From positions 744,001-808,000 of the forward strand of contig JADKAQ010000046.1 in the NCBI GenBank assembly GCA_016719105.1: a stretch of 64,000 nt of DNA, read 5' to 3'. The stretch comes from Gemmatimonadota bacterium (GTDB lineage: Bacteria; Gemmatimonadota; Gemmatimonadetes; Gemmatimonadales; Gemmatimonadaceae). This document shows positions 36,107 to 44,051 of the stretch, in pieces. The position numbers and the translations under genes were made by a program. How positions within the stretch are numbered: position 1 is the first letter of the stretch; every line of letters starts with the position of its first letter. Below the pieces are notes generated by a model. The model was not told the DNA's origin and ran no database searches. It saw only the letters and a list, made by a program, of their open reading frames with translations.

Positions 36107-36134
36107 TTGCTCCCATCCGGCCGACCGCTAGTAT
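36107..36134 (+). promoter_or_regulatory. Possible sigma-70-type promoter of the radical SAM/GH3 operon
   Basis: TTGCTC (36107-36112) and TAGTAT (36129-36134) are separated by 16 bases, in a sequence otherwise very poor in A and T. The -10 matches four of six consensus positions. It lies about 30 bases before the ATG at 36165, and a GGAGGG ribosome-binding site is at 36154-36159. No cobalamin riboswitch is recognisable in 35958-36164. Confidence 0.3.
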
Positions 36135-36164
36135 CGGCATGATCCCACGCAGCGGAGGGTGACG

Positions 36165-37583
36165 ATGAACGCCGAGGCCGGACCGACCACCGCCGCGCGA
36201 CCGCTGCGCATCGCGCTCATCTCTCCCAAGGGGCCGCTGTACCGCCATCGCGGGGGGATCTGGAAGAAGTCGCTGCGCTACCAGCCGTTGACGCTGACGA
36301 CGCTGGCGGCGCACATCCCGCGCGACGTGGCGCACACGGTCGTGCTCTTCGACGAAGGGATCTCGGACGTCCCGCTCGATCTTGACGTCGACGTCGTCGG
36401 GATCACCGTCATCACCGGGACCGCGGTGCGCGCCTACGAACTGGCCGATCATTTCCGTGCGCGCGGCATCACCGTGGTGCTCGGCGGGCCGCACGTCACG
36501 CTCATCCCTGACGACGCGCAACCGCACGCCGACGCGGTGGTCGTGGGCTACGCCGAGGAGTCGTGGCCGCAACTGCTGCGCGACGTGCGCGATGGAGTCC
36601 TCGCACCGCGCTACACGCAGGCGCCGGCTCTCGAGATCGGCGGGCGCCCGTTTCCGCGGCGCGACCTGCTGCCGAGCCAGCACTTCCTCACCAACAACGT
36701 CTTCGAGGCCACGCGCGGCTGCGTGCATCCGTGCGAGTTCTGCGTCGTGCCCACCGCCTGGGGGCGCAAGCCGTACCAGAAGCCGGTGCACGAAGTCGTC
36801 GCCGACATCCGGCAGCACGGGGCGCGCAAGCTCATCTTCGTCGACCTCAACATCATTGCCGATCGCCGCTACGCGGTGGAGCTCTTCACCGCCCTCATCC
36901 CGTTGCGGCTGCAATGGTACGGGCTGTCGACCGTGCTCCTCGCCGACGACGACGAGCTGCTGGCGCTGGCCCAGCGCAGCGGGTGCGCCGGGCTCCTGAT
37001 GGGGCTGGAGTCGCTCTCCACCGCCAACCTCAAGGGCAACCGGAAGGGGTTCAACTCGCCCGAGCACTACGCGCGCGTGGTGGAGCGGCTGCACGCGCAC
37101 GGCATCGCGCTGCAAGGGTGCTTTGTCTTCGGGCTCGACGAGGATCACCCCGACGTCTTCCTCAAGACGGCAGAATTCGCGGTCCAGGCCCGGATCGACC
37201 TGCCGCGCTTCGCGGTCGTCACCCCGTTTCCCAACACGCCGCTGTACAATCGCCTCGACGCTGAGGGGCGGATCCTCACGAAGAACTGGGAGCTGTACGA
37301 CGCACAGCACGTCGTCTTCCAGCCGAAGCACATGAGCGTGCAGGAGTTGCAGCTGGGGATCGAAGCGGCGTGGAAGCACGCCTACAGCTATTCCTCCATC
37401 TGGCGCCGCCTGCGCCACTCCCCCGCCCCGTGGCCGGTGCGCATCGGCACCAACCTCGGCTACCGTTTCTACGCCAACAACCTGTCGCGCTTCTACAATT
37501 GCGACTGGATCATCGGGCGTGCGCCGGCAGGGGTTCGTTTGCCTGCGCCGGACGAGGAACCGTCGGTGCCGGTGGCCTCGTGA
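36165..37583 (+). CDS. B12-binding-like radical SAM protein (cluster enzyme 2)
   Basis: 472 residues from ATG 36165, chosen over GTG 36159 because GGAGGG at 36154-36159 is spaced correctly for the ATG. The N-terminal domain has the cobalamin-binding-fold signature VVLGGPHVTLIPDDA and VVVGYAEESWPQLL, without the DxHxxG histidine. The radical SAM cysteines are Cys186, Cys190 and Cys193 (CVHPCEFC). The C-terminal part (PFPNTPLYNRL, QPKHMSVQELQLG, SIWRRLRHSP) matches the DUF4070-type tail seen in hopanoid HpnJ-like enzymes. The reaction is unknown: methyl transfer, ring contraction or C-C bond formation are known in relatives. It heads the plus-strand operon. Confidence 0.88.
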   Translation: MNAEAGPTTAARPLRIALISPKGPLYRHRGGIWKKSLRYQPLTLTTLAAHIPRDVAHTVVLFDEGISDVPLDLDVDVVGITVITGTAVRAYELADHFRARGITVVLGGPHVTLIPDDAQPHADAVVVGYAEESWPQLLRDVRDGVLAPRYTQAPALEIGGRPFPRRDLLPSQHFLTNNVFEATRGCVHPCEFCVVPTAWGRKPYQKPVHEVVADIRQHGARKLIFVDLNIIADRRYAVELFTALIPLRLQWYGLSTVLLADDDELLALAQRSGCAGLLMGLESLSTANLKGNRKGFNSPEHYARVVERLHAHGIALQGCFVFGLDEDHPDVFLKTAEFAVQARIDLPRFAVVTPFPNTPLYNRLDAEGRILTKNWELYDAQHVVFQPKHMSVQELQLGIEAAWKHAYSYSSIWRRLRHSPAPWPVRIGTNLGYRFYANNLSRFYNCDWIIGRAPAGVRLPAPDEEPSVPVAS

Positions 37584-38944
37584 AACGGATGCGCATCACG
37601 ATCATCCATCCGTGCGTGGGGCGCATTCCGGGACAGAAGTACATCCGCACCTGGCAGATGGAGCCGCTCCCGGCCGCGACGCTCGCCGGGCTCACGCCGC
37701 GCGACGTCGAGGTGCGCTTCTACGATGATCGCATGGAGGTCATCCCGTTCGACGAGGCGACCGACCTGGTAGCCATCAGCGTGGAGACCTACACCGCGCG
37801 GCGCGCCTACCAGATCGCCAGCGAGTACCGGCGGCGGAAAGTCCCGGTGGTGATGGGGGGCTTTCACGCCTCGCTCTGCCCCGACGAGGTCGCCCGGTAC
37901 GCCGAGTCGGTGGTGGTGGGCGAGGCGGAGCAGTTGTGGCCGACGGTGGTGGACGATGCGCGGCACGGTCGCCTGCAGAAGTTCTATCGGGCAAGCGGGC
38001 GGTCCTCGCTCGTCGGCATGCGCCCCGATCGGTCGATCTTCCGCGGCAAGCGCTATCTCCCAATCGGGCTGGTGGAGGCCGGGCGCGGGTGCCACTTCAC
38101 CTGCGAGTTCTGCGCGGTGCAGACCGTCTTCGACGCCACGCAGACGCGCCGCCCCATCGACCAGATCCTCGACGAGATCCGGGCGCTCAAGGACGAGAAG
38201 AAGCTCTTCTTCTTCGTCGACGACAACATCACGTCCAACCTGCGGCAGGCCAAGGAGTTCTTCCGCGCCCTGATCCCGTTAGGCGTGCGCTGGGTGAGCC
38301 AGGCGAGCATCAACGCCGCGCACGACGAGGAGTTCCTGGAGTTGCTGGTGCGCAGCGGGTGCCAGGGGGTGCTCATCGGCTTCGAGAGCCTGAACCCGGC
38401 CAACCTCGAGTCGATGAACAAGCGCTTCAACCAGGCCAAGGGGGGCTTCGAGCAGGCGCTGGCCAACCTGCGGCGCCACAAGATCCGCGTGTACGGGACC
38501 TTCATCTTCGGCTACGACGGCGACACGCCGGAGAGCTTCGCCCCCACGGTCGCCTTCGCGCAGGACCATGCCTTCTACATCGCCGCGTTCAATCACCTGA
38601 CGCCGTTCCCGGGGACGCCGCTATACCAGCGACTCGAGCGCGAGGGGCGCCTGTTGTACGACGCCTGGTGGCTGGACGAACGTTACAGCTACAACCGCAT
38701 CCCGTTCACGCCGAAGGGGATGGCGCCTGACGAGTTGCAGCGCTCGTGCCTGGCGGCGCGGCGCACGTTCTACGGGTGGCCGAGCATCCTGCGCCGCAGC
38801 CTCGACGCGGTGAACCGCGGCAACGGCTTCATGTGGCGCAACTTCTATCTCATCAACTCGATGCATCGTGCCGACGTGAGCCTGCGCGACCACTATCCGC
38901 TGGGGGACATGGCGTGGCAGGGCGCACTGCTGCCGGCGAGCTGA
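37580..38944 (+). CDS. B12-binding-like radical SAM protein (cluster enzyme 3)
   Basis: 454 residues from GTG 37580, whose TGA overlap (GTGA) with the previous stop implies coupled translation; an ATG at 37589 is three codons further in. The cobalamin-domain signature is VVMGGFHASLCPDE and VVVGEAEQLWPTVV. The radical SAM cysteines are Cys171, Cys175 and Cys178 (CHFTCEFC). The FFFVDDNITSNLRQAKEF, GVLIGFESL and TPFPGTPLYQRL motifs and the tail FTPKGMAPDEL, YGWPSILRRSLD are the same subgroup as the preceding gene. The two differ enough to catalyse different steps. The next gene starts 29 bases on. Confidence 0.88.
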   Translation: MKRMRITIIHPCVGRIPGQKYIRTWQMEPLPAATLAGLTPRDVEVRFYDDRMEVIPFDEATDLVAISVETYTARRAYQIASEYRRRKVPVVMGGFHASLCPDEVARYAESVVVGEAEQLWPTVVDDARHGRLQKFYRASGRSSLVGMRPDRSIFRGKRYLPIGLVEAGRGCHFTCEFCAVQTVFDATQTRRPIDQILDEIRALKDEKKLFFFVDDNITSNLRQAKEFFRALIPLGVRWVSQASINAAHDEEFLELLVRSGCQGVLIGFESLNPANLESMNKRFNQAKGGFEQALANLRRHKIRVYGTFIFGYDGDTPESFAPTVAFAQDHAFYIAAFNHLTPFPGTPLYQRLEREGRLLYDAWWLDERYSYNRIPFTPKGMAPDELQRSCLAARRTFYGWPSILRRSLDAVNRGNGFMWRNFYLINSMHRADVSLRDHYPLGDMAWQGALLPAS

Positions 38945-38973
38945 CCGGCGACCGTGACCCACGGGCGGAGGGG

Positions 38974-40053
38974 GTGACCCCCTTCGCCCCCGAGGACGAT
39001 GCGGCGCTGCGGGCCCTGCTGCGCGGGTCGGTCGTCCCCGGGGCGGTGCGCGTCGCCTTCACGCGGGAGCCGCGCTACGCCGCTGGCGAGGGGCTGGCCG
39101 GGGGGCACGACCATACGGTGGTCGCTCGTCGCGATGGCGCGCTCGTCGGCGTGGGACGGTGCAGCATCCTCCCGCTCCACCGAAACGGCCAGGTGCAACG
39201 CATCGGCTACCTGGGCGAGTTGCGCGTGGTTCCCGGCACGTCGCGCGCGGTGCGACTCCTGCGCGCCGGCTACACAGCGCTGGCCCACGCGGTAGCCAGC
39301 GAGAAGGTCGAGGCCTTCTTCACCAGCATCACGAGCGACAACGACCGGGCGCGCCGCGTGCTGGAGCACGGCGGGCGCATGGGGCTCCCCGCGTATCGCC
39401 CGATGGCCTCGCTGGTCACGCTGGTGGCGCCACTCCGTCGCGCAGCGCGAACCACCACCAGCGAGGCCGGCAATGCGTGCACGCCCGGGGAACAAGAGGA
39501 GCTCCTCGCCTTCCTCGATCGGCAGGCCCAAGGGGTGCACCTCGCGCTGTCGTGGCGCGCGGCGCGGTTGCAGGCGCTGGCTGCGCACGGTGTCGGGCTC
39601 GAGGACTTCGTGCTGATCCGGCGCGGCGGCGACATCGTGGGCTGCGGCGCCATCTGGGACCAGCGCCCGTTTCGCCAAGTCGTGATCGACGGCTACGACC
39701 GAGCGTTGCAGCTGGCGCGGCCCCTGGCCAACGTGGCGATGCAGCTCAGCGCGCGGGCGCCACTCCCGCCGCCGGGGAGCGTGCTCGCGCAGGGGGCGCT
39801 GCTGGGCGCGGTGGTCGCACAACCCAGCGACTGGGCAGTGCTCTGGCCGGCGCTGCAGCGTCAGGGCGTCCGGCGCGGACTCGATTGGCTCTCCGTCGCA
39901 CGCGACGCACGCGCCCCCGACCTCCCGACCCTCCGCGAGCTCCTCCACGCGCGCGAGTATCACACAACGCTCTACGACGTGGCGTTGGGGACACCGGCAC
40001 GGCACGCCACGTGGGACGCGCGCCTGGTGCGCCCGGAGGTGGGGCTGCTGTGA
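38974..40053 (+). CDS. GNAT-family acetyltransferase-like protein (359 aa)
   Basis: Start GTG 38974 is set by GGAGGG just upstream (38967-38972); a longer frame runs back into the previous gene and is unlikely. The N-terminal half shows the GNAT fold: ARRDGALVGVGRCSILPL, then QRIGYLGELRVVPGTSRAVRLLRAGY, where the V-P-x-x-R segment corresponds to the acetyl-CoA binding motif, and FFTSITSDNDRARRVLEHG. The second half (from ~180) seems to be a second, less conserved GNAT-like unit with VLIRRGGDIVGCGAIWD. It probably transfers an acyl group within the cluster. Its stop overlaps the next start as GTGA. Confidence 0.78.
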   Translation: MTPFAPEDDAALRALLRGSVVPGAVRVAFTREPRYAAGEGLAGGHDHTVVARRDGALVGVGRCSILPLHRNGQVQRIGYLGELRVVPGTSRAVRLLRAGYTALAHAVASEKVEAFFTSITSDNDRARRVLEHGGRMGLPAYRPMASLVTLVAPLRRAARTTTSEAGNACTPGEQEELLAFLDRQAQGVHLALSWRAARLQALAAHGVGLEDFVLIRRGGDIVGCGAIWDQRPFRQVVIDGYDRALQLARPLANVAMQLSARAPLPPPGSVLAQGALLGAVVAQPSDWAVLWPALQRQGVRRGLDWLSVARDARAPDLPTLRELLHAREYHTTLYDVALGTPARHATWDARLVRPEVGLL

Positions 40054-40826
40054 CTCCGTCCACCTCACCCGAGCTTCTCACGTTGCAGGTGGCGGGAGAC
40101 GACGTCGTGTCGACACCGCGGTCGGCCCTCACCGCCGGCGAGCGCGCCGAGCTGTACTCTCTCCTCGACCGGCACTTCGAGGGAGTCTCGCCCGCGCAGT
40201 TCGATCATGACCTCGACGAGAAGGACTGGGTGCTGCGCATCCGGCGTGAGGGGCGCCTGGTGGGATTCACCACGTTGCAGCTGTATCGGGCGCGGCCGGC
40301 GGGACGCGAGATCAACGTGATCTACTCCGGCGACACGATCATGGCCCCCGAAGCCTGGGGATCGCCCCTGCTGGCCCGCGGATGGATCGCCCTCGTGCGC
40401 GCCCTGCAGGCGACGCGCCCCGGTGAACCGTGGTACTGGCTCCTTCTCTCGTCCGGCTTTCGCACGTATCGCTTTCTCCCCGTCTTCTGGCGCGCCTTCT
40501 GGCCCCGTCACGACGCCGAGCCCCCCCGCGCGGTGCAGACGATGCTCGACGAGTTGGCGCGCGAGCGGTTCGGCGCCGCGTATGACGCGCGCGCCGGCGT
40601 GGTGCGCTTCGCGCAGCCGCAGCGGCTGCGCGGGACGCTGGCCGCCGTCCCCGACGGTCGCGAGGAAGATCCCCACGTGCGCTTCTTCCTGGCGCGCAAC
40701 GCCGCGCACGCCGCCGGCGATGAACTCGTCTGCCTCACCGAGTTGCACGATGACAACCTGACCGCAGCCGGCGCGCGCATGGTCCGCACGGCGCGCCCGG
40801 CCACCAATTCGTCCCCGCCACCGTGA
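40050..40826 (+). CDS. GNAT-like protein (258 aa), unknown acceptor
   Basis: Starts at GTG 40050, overlapping the stop of the previous gene (GTGA). The fold is suggested by FDHDLDEKDWVLRIRREGRLVGFTTLQL, INVIYSGDTIMAPEAWG and GWIALVRAL, an arrangement close to acyl-CoA N-acyltransferases, but the canonical acetyl-CoA loop is not convincing. The C-terminal segment (PHVRFFLARNAAHA, DELVCLTELHDDNL) is conserved-looking and of unknown role. The GH3 gene overlaps its end, again as GTGA. The position in the operon is the best evidence for a role in the same pathway. Confidence 0.65.
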   Translation: MTPSTSPELLTLQVAGDDVVSTPRSALTAGERAELYSLLDRHFEGVSPAQFDHDLDEKDWVLRIRREGRLVGFTTLQLYRARPAGREINVIYSGDTIMAPEAWGSPLLARGWIALVRALQATRPGEPWYWLLLSSGFRTYRFLPVFWRAFWPRHDAEPPRAVQTMLDELARERFGAAYDARAGVVRFAQPQRLRGTLAAVPDGREEDPHVRFFLARNAAHAAGDELVCLTELHDDNLTAAGARMVRTARPATNSSPPP

Positions 40827-42430
40827 GCCTCGGCGCCGCGGTCGCCAATGCGCTCTGGCTCGCCACCGGACTCGGCGCCACTCGGCGCTTCGAGCGGGCG
40901 TTAGGCGACACGGGCGCAGCGCAACGCCGATGGCTGCTCGCGCAGCTGCAGCGCCATTCGGCCAGCGAGTTCGGACAGGCGCACGACTTTGGGGCGCTCC
41001 ATTCGCCTGCCGACTTCGCGCGCCGCGTCCCGCTCTCCTGCTACGACGACGTGGCCCCCGCTATCGAGCGCGTGCGGCGCGGCGCCCGCGACGTGCTCGC
41101 GGTAGGGCGCGTCACGCACCTGGCCCCCACCAGCGGGTCGAGCGGCGCGCGCAAGCTCATCCCGTTCACCGCGTCGCTGCAGGCCGGCTTCAATGCCGCG
41201 GTGAACCGCTGGATGAACGACCTGGCGCGGCAGCGCCCGGCGCTCGTGGGTGGTCCCGCCTACTGGTCGGTGTCGCCGCTCGCGGAGCCCGAGGCGGTGG
41301 ACGCTGCGGGACGTCCGCCAGATGCAATTCCGGTGGGATTTGCCGACGACGCCGACTACCTCGGCGCGGGCGCCGCCTGGCTCGTGCGGCAGGCACTGGC
41401 CGCCCCCTCGGCGCTCCGCCACGTGCGGGACCCGCAGGCATTCTGGGCGCTCACCGCACTCGCCCTCCTGCGGCGGCGCGACCTGCGCCTGGTCTCGATC
41501 TGGCATCCCTCGTTCCTCACCCTCCTCGTCGAAGGCGCCGCGTGCGCGTGGCCCGCCCTGCTCGACGCCATCGCGAGCGGCGACTGCCCGTGGATCGACG
41601 CGCTTCCATCCGCCGCGCGCGACGGATGGCGCGTGGCTCCGGACGCGGCCCGCAGCGCGGAGCTGCGGCGCATCGGGGCCGAGGAGTGGACGGCGTGGTG
41701 GCCGGAGTTGCAGCTGGTGAGCTGCTGGGGCGAACAGGCCGCCGAAGCCGGGTGGCGCGCGCTCGTGCAACGCCTGCCGCACGTGCTCGTGCAACCCAAG
41801 GGGCTGCTGGCCACGGAGGGGGTGGTCACGATCCCCCTGCACGCGACGCACGTGCTGGCGGTCACCTCGCACTTCTTCGAGTTCCTCGACGAACGCGGCG
41901 AGGCGCGCCTGGCGCACCAGCTGGAACGCGGCGGGCACTACGAGGTTGTGATCACGAACGGCGGCGGGTTGTGGCGCTATCGCCTGGGCGACATGGTCGA
42001 GTGTACCGGACAGCTCAGGACTGCACCGACGCTGCGCTTCCTGGGACGCACGGGGCGGGTGAGCGACCTGCGGGGCGAGAAGTTGAGTGAACCCGTCGTG
42101 GCAGAGGCGCTTCGCGCGGCGTGGCGTGGGGACGCGCCACCGGCATACGCCGCGCTGCGAGCATGGACCGAACGGGGGCGGGCCGGCTACGAACTGCTGA
42201 TCTCGGACGAGGTCGATGTCGGCGACGTCGACGGCATTCGTGCCCGACTCGAAGAGGCCCTGCACGCCAATCCGCACTACGCCCTCGCGCGGCGGCTCGG
42301 ACAGCTCGAACCTCTGCGTGTCGCCGTCGTGGCGCACGATGCCGCCGTCTCCGAACTCCGCGCGCACGCGGGACGACTGGGCGACGCCAAGCCGCGTCTC
42401 CTGCTCCCGGTCGTCTACGCGCCGCCGTGA
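40823..42430 (+). CDS. GH3-family acyl-amido synthetase
   Basis: 535 residues from GTG 40823, overlapping the previous stop. GH3 enzymes adenylate a carboxylic acid and join it to an amino acid. Motif 1, TSGSSGARKL, is at 103-112. LPHVLVQPKGLLATEGVVTIPL and GLWRYRLGDMVECTG, with the YRxGDxV core, match the family, as does SDLRGEKLSEPVV. Plant GH3 proteins conjugate auxin or jasmonate; bacterial members are mostly uncharacterised. As the last gene of the operon after radical SAM enzymes, an acid made upstream could be its substrate (inference). No signal peptide, so cytosolic. Confidence 0.9.
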   Translation: MSLGAAVANALWLATGLGATRRFERALGDTGAAQRRWLLAQLQRHSASEFGQAHDFGALHSPADFARRVPLSCYDDVAPAIERVRRGARDVLAVGRVTHLAPTSGSSGARKLIPFTASLQAGFNAAVNRWMNDLARQRPALVGGPAYWSVSPLAEPEAVDAAGRPPDAIPVGFADDADYLGAGAAWLVRQALAAPSALRHVRDPQAFWALTALALLRRRDLRLVSIWHPSFLTLLVEGAACAWPALLDAIASGDCPWIDALPSAARDGWRVAPDAARSAELRRIGAEEWTAWWPELQLVSCWGEQAAEAGWRALVQRLPHVLVQPKGLLATEGVVTIPLHATHVLAVTSHFFEFLDERGEARLAHQLERGGHYEVVITNGGGLWRYRLGDMVECTGQLRTAPTLRFLGRTGRVSDLRGEKLSEPVVAEALRAAWRGDAPPAYAALRAWTERGRAGYELLISDEVDVGDVDGIRARLEEALHANPHYALARRLGQLEPLRVAVVAHDAAVSELRAHAGRLGDAKPRLLLPVVYAPP

Positions 42431-42560
42431 CCGCCCACGCCGACGCGCGGTGGGTGGCGAGAGGTGAAGGCGTCTCCCGCGGAACGGCTTGTCACATCAC
42501 CCTTGCCGAGCGCCGGTGCCGCCCCGAGACTGCGTGAAGGCCGCACCCGCCGGAGGTCCC

Positions 42561-43250
42561 ATGCGCACGCATTTCGTACTCGCCGCCCTCGCGACGCTCA
42601 CCCTGGTCGCCAGCTGTGCCGCCGACTCGCCTACCGCGACGCCCGATGTGGTCGGCACCGGCGTGCGTGTCATCAACGGCTACGATGCCCCAGTGGACGT
42701 CGTCATCGACGGTGTGGTCGCGCGCGCGGGGCTCGCCGCCGGCGAATTCGCGAGCGTCGGGGCCGCCGCTGGCAATCGCATCTTGCAGGTGCGCGTCGCC
42801 GGCGGGACAGCGGCAGCGCTCGCGGTTCGCGTGGGCTCGGGACGACTCTCCTCCGTGGCCGCGACCCGCGCCGGGAGCAGCACGCTCGCCCTGCAGTCGC
42901 TGGATGACACCAACACCGTGGTCCCGTCCGGGGCCACGAAGCTCCGCGTGCTGCATCTCGCATCGAGGGCCGGCGAGGTTCAGGTCTGGCGCACGCAGCC
43001 GGATTATCAGACCCCGGTTCGTTGGGCCTTCCCGTTCAACTACAACGCGGTCAACACCTACTACCAGAGCACGCCGGGCGCGTGGGAAGTGCGCGTCTGG
43101 ACCGACACCGCGAGCTATCGCCCGGGCGACGCGCGCGGTTGGGCCGCGGCCCTCGACACGGCACGTATCACGCTGGCCGGCGGCGGCAAGAAGACCGTCG
43201 TGATCCTCGATGCCGGCGCCGGGCGGGTGAAGCTCGAAGTCATCGACTGA
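42561..43250 (+). CDS. DUF4397 lipoprotein A
   Basis: 229 residues from ATG 42561 with GGAGG at 42552-42556. The lipobox is LVASC at the end of the leader MRTHFVLAALATLTLVASC. The DUF4397 domain follows (GTGVRVINGYDAPVDVVIDG, LAAGEFASVGAA, TKLRVLHLASRAGEVQVW), an Ig-like beta fold found in surface proteins. DUF4397 has no known reaction. A second DUF4397 gene at 48095-48850 flanks the same sigma/receptor region, so the two may be paralogues serving the envelope. The 130 bases upstream separate it from the GH3 operon and contain no hairpin I trust. Confidence 0.8.
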   Translation: MRTHFVLAALATLTLVASCAADSPTATPDVVGTGVRVINGYDAPVDVVIDGVVARAGLAAGEFASVGAAAGNRILQVRVAGGTAAALAVRVGSGRLSSVAATRAGSSTLALQSLDDTNTVVPSGATKLRVLHLASRAGEVQVWRTQPDYQTPVRWAFPFNYNAVNTYYQSTPGAWEVRVWTDTASYRPGDARGWAAALDTARITLAGGGKKTVVILDAGAGRVKLEVID

Positions 43251-43415
43251 CCGGTGCGCCGGACCGGGCAACGAGGAATCGATCGACAGGATTCGCGGGG
43301 CGCTCCCGTCTGCTAGCTCCCTGACCCCACGCGCGTCCTAGTCATGCGTCCGACGAAGGCTACGCGGACGCCTGTAGACAGACGCTCCGTCGCGTCACCC
43401 CTTCGCTTCACGCCC

Positions 43416-43994
43416 ATGCGTCCCGTACGCCCGTTCGGCGACTCCTCGCTCGCCTCAAGTCTTTTCGCCGGCTCACTACTCGCCTTGGCCGCCTGCGGTG
43501 GCGCCGAGACGAGCGCGCCGATGCTCGACGCGCAGCGCACCCTCGCGGCGCTGCAGCTCGAATCATCGGCCGCGCTCCCCGCGTCACTCAACGTGCGCAC
43601 CCACACCGGGAACACCACGTGGATTCCCCCCATTGGCGCCAATGAAATTCGCCTTCTCGTGCCGGCGCAGGTCATCGAGGTAAGCGACACCGTGCGTGCG
43701 GGCCAGTCGGTCCCCATCACGGTCAATACCATTGGCGAGAACGGCTGCTGGCAGTCCGATGGCGGGACTCTCACCCAGCGCGGCGACTCGGCCTTCATTG
43801 CCGCCTTCGATCGCCATTCCGGTGCGCAGGTCTGCACGATGATCTGGACCGATCGGCTCGTGCACTCGTTCACGACCGTCTTCCCCAAGCCTGGGGTGGG
43901 CGTGATTCGGGTGAACGGACGGCGCATCAAGGACGCGAACCCGTCGTACTCCCTGCCAGTGACCGCCGAACGAACGGTGATCGTGGTCCCGTGA
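43416..43994 (+). CDS. Hypothetical lipoprotein (192 aa)
   Basis: Start ATG 43416 was chosen because it places a lipoprotein leader ending in LLALAACGG; an in-frame ATG at 43344 would add 24 residues before it. The mature part (TWIPPIGANEIRLLVPAQVIEVSDTV, TVNTIGENGCWQSDGG) is beta-rich with two cysteines that may form a disulfide. No family is recognised. It is convergent with the TonB-receptor gene 57 bases away, with one CGTTAGGC octamer in the gap. It is probably exported to the outer membrane or periplasm. Confidence 0.7.
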   Translation: MRPVRPFGDSSLASSLFAGSLLALAACGGAETSAPMLDAQRTLAALQLESSAALPASLNVRTHTGNTTWIPPIGANEIRLLVPAQVIEVSDTVRAGQSVPITVNTIGENGCWQSDGGTLTQRGDSAFIAAFDRHSGAQVCTMIWTDRLVHSFTTVFPKPGVGVIRVNGRRIKDANPSYSLPVTAERTVIVVP

Positions 43995-44051
43995 CGAGCG
44001 GCACGTTCGACGCGCACGAGACGAGCGCTGGCCGTTAGGCGCCTTGCCCCG

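Noticed and set aside
35958..36164. Cobalamin riboswitch before the radical SAM operon.
   Set aside because: No B12-box-like conserved segment or suitable helices found in the 207 bases; only a weak promoter is seen.
43995..44051. Terminator between the convergent lipoprotein and receptor genes.
   Set aside because: I could not draw a stable hairpin in these 57 bases.
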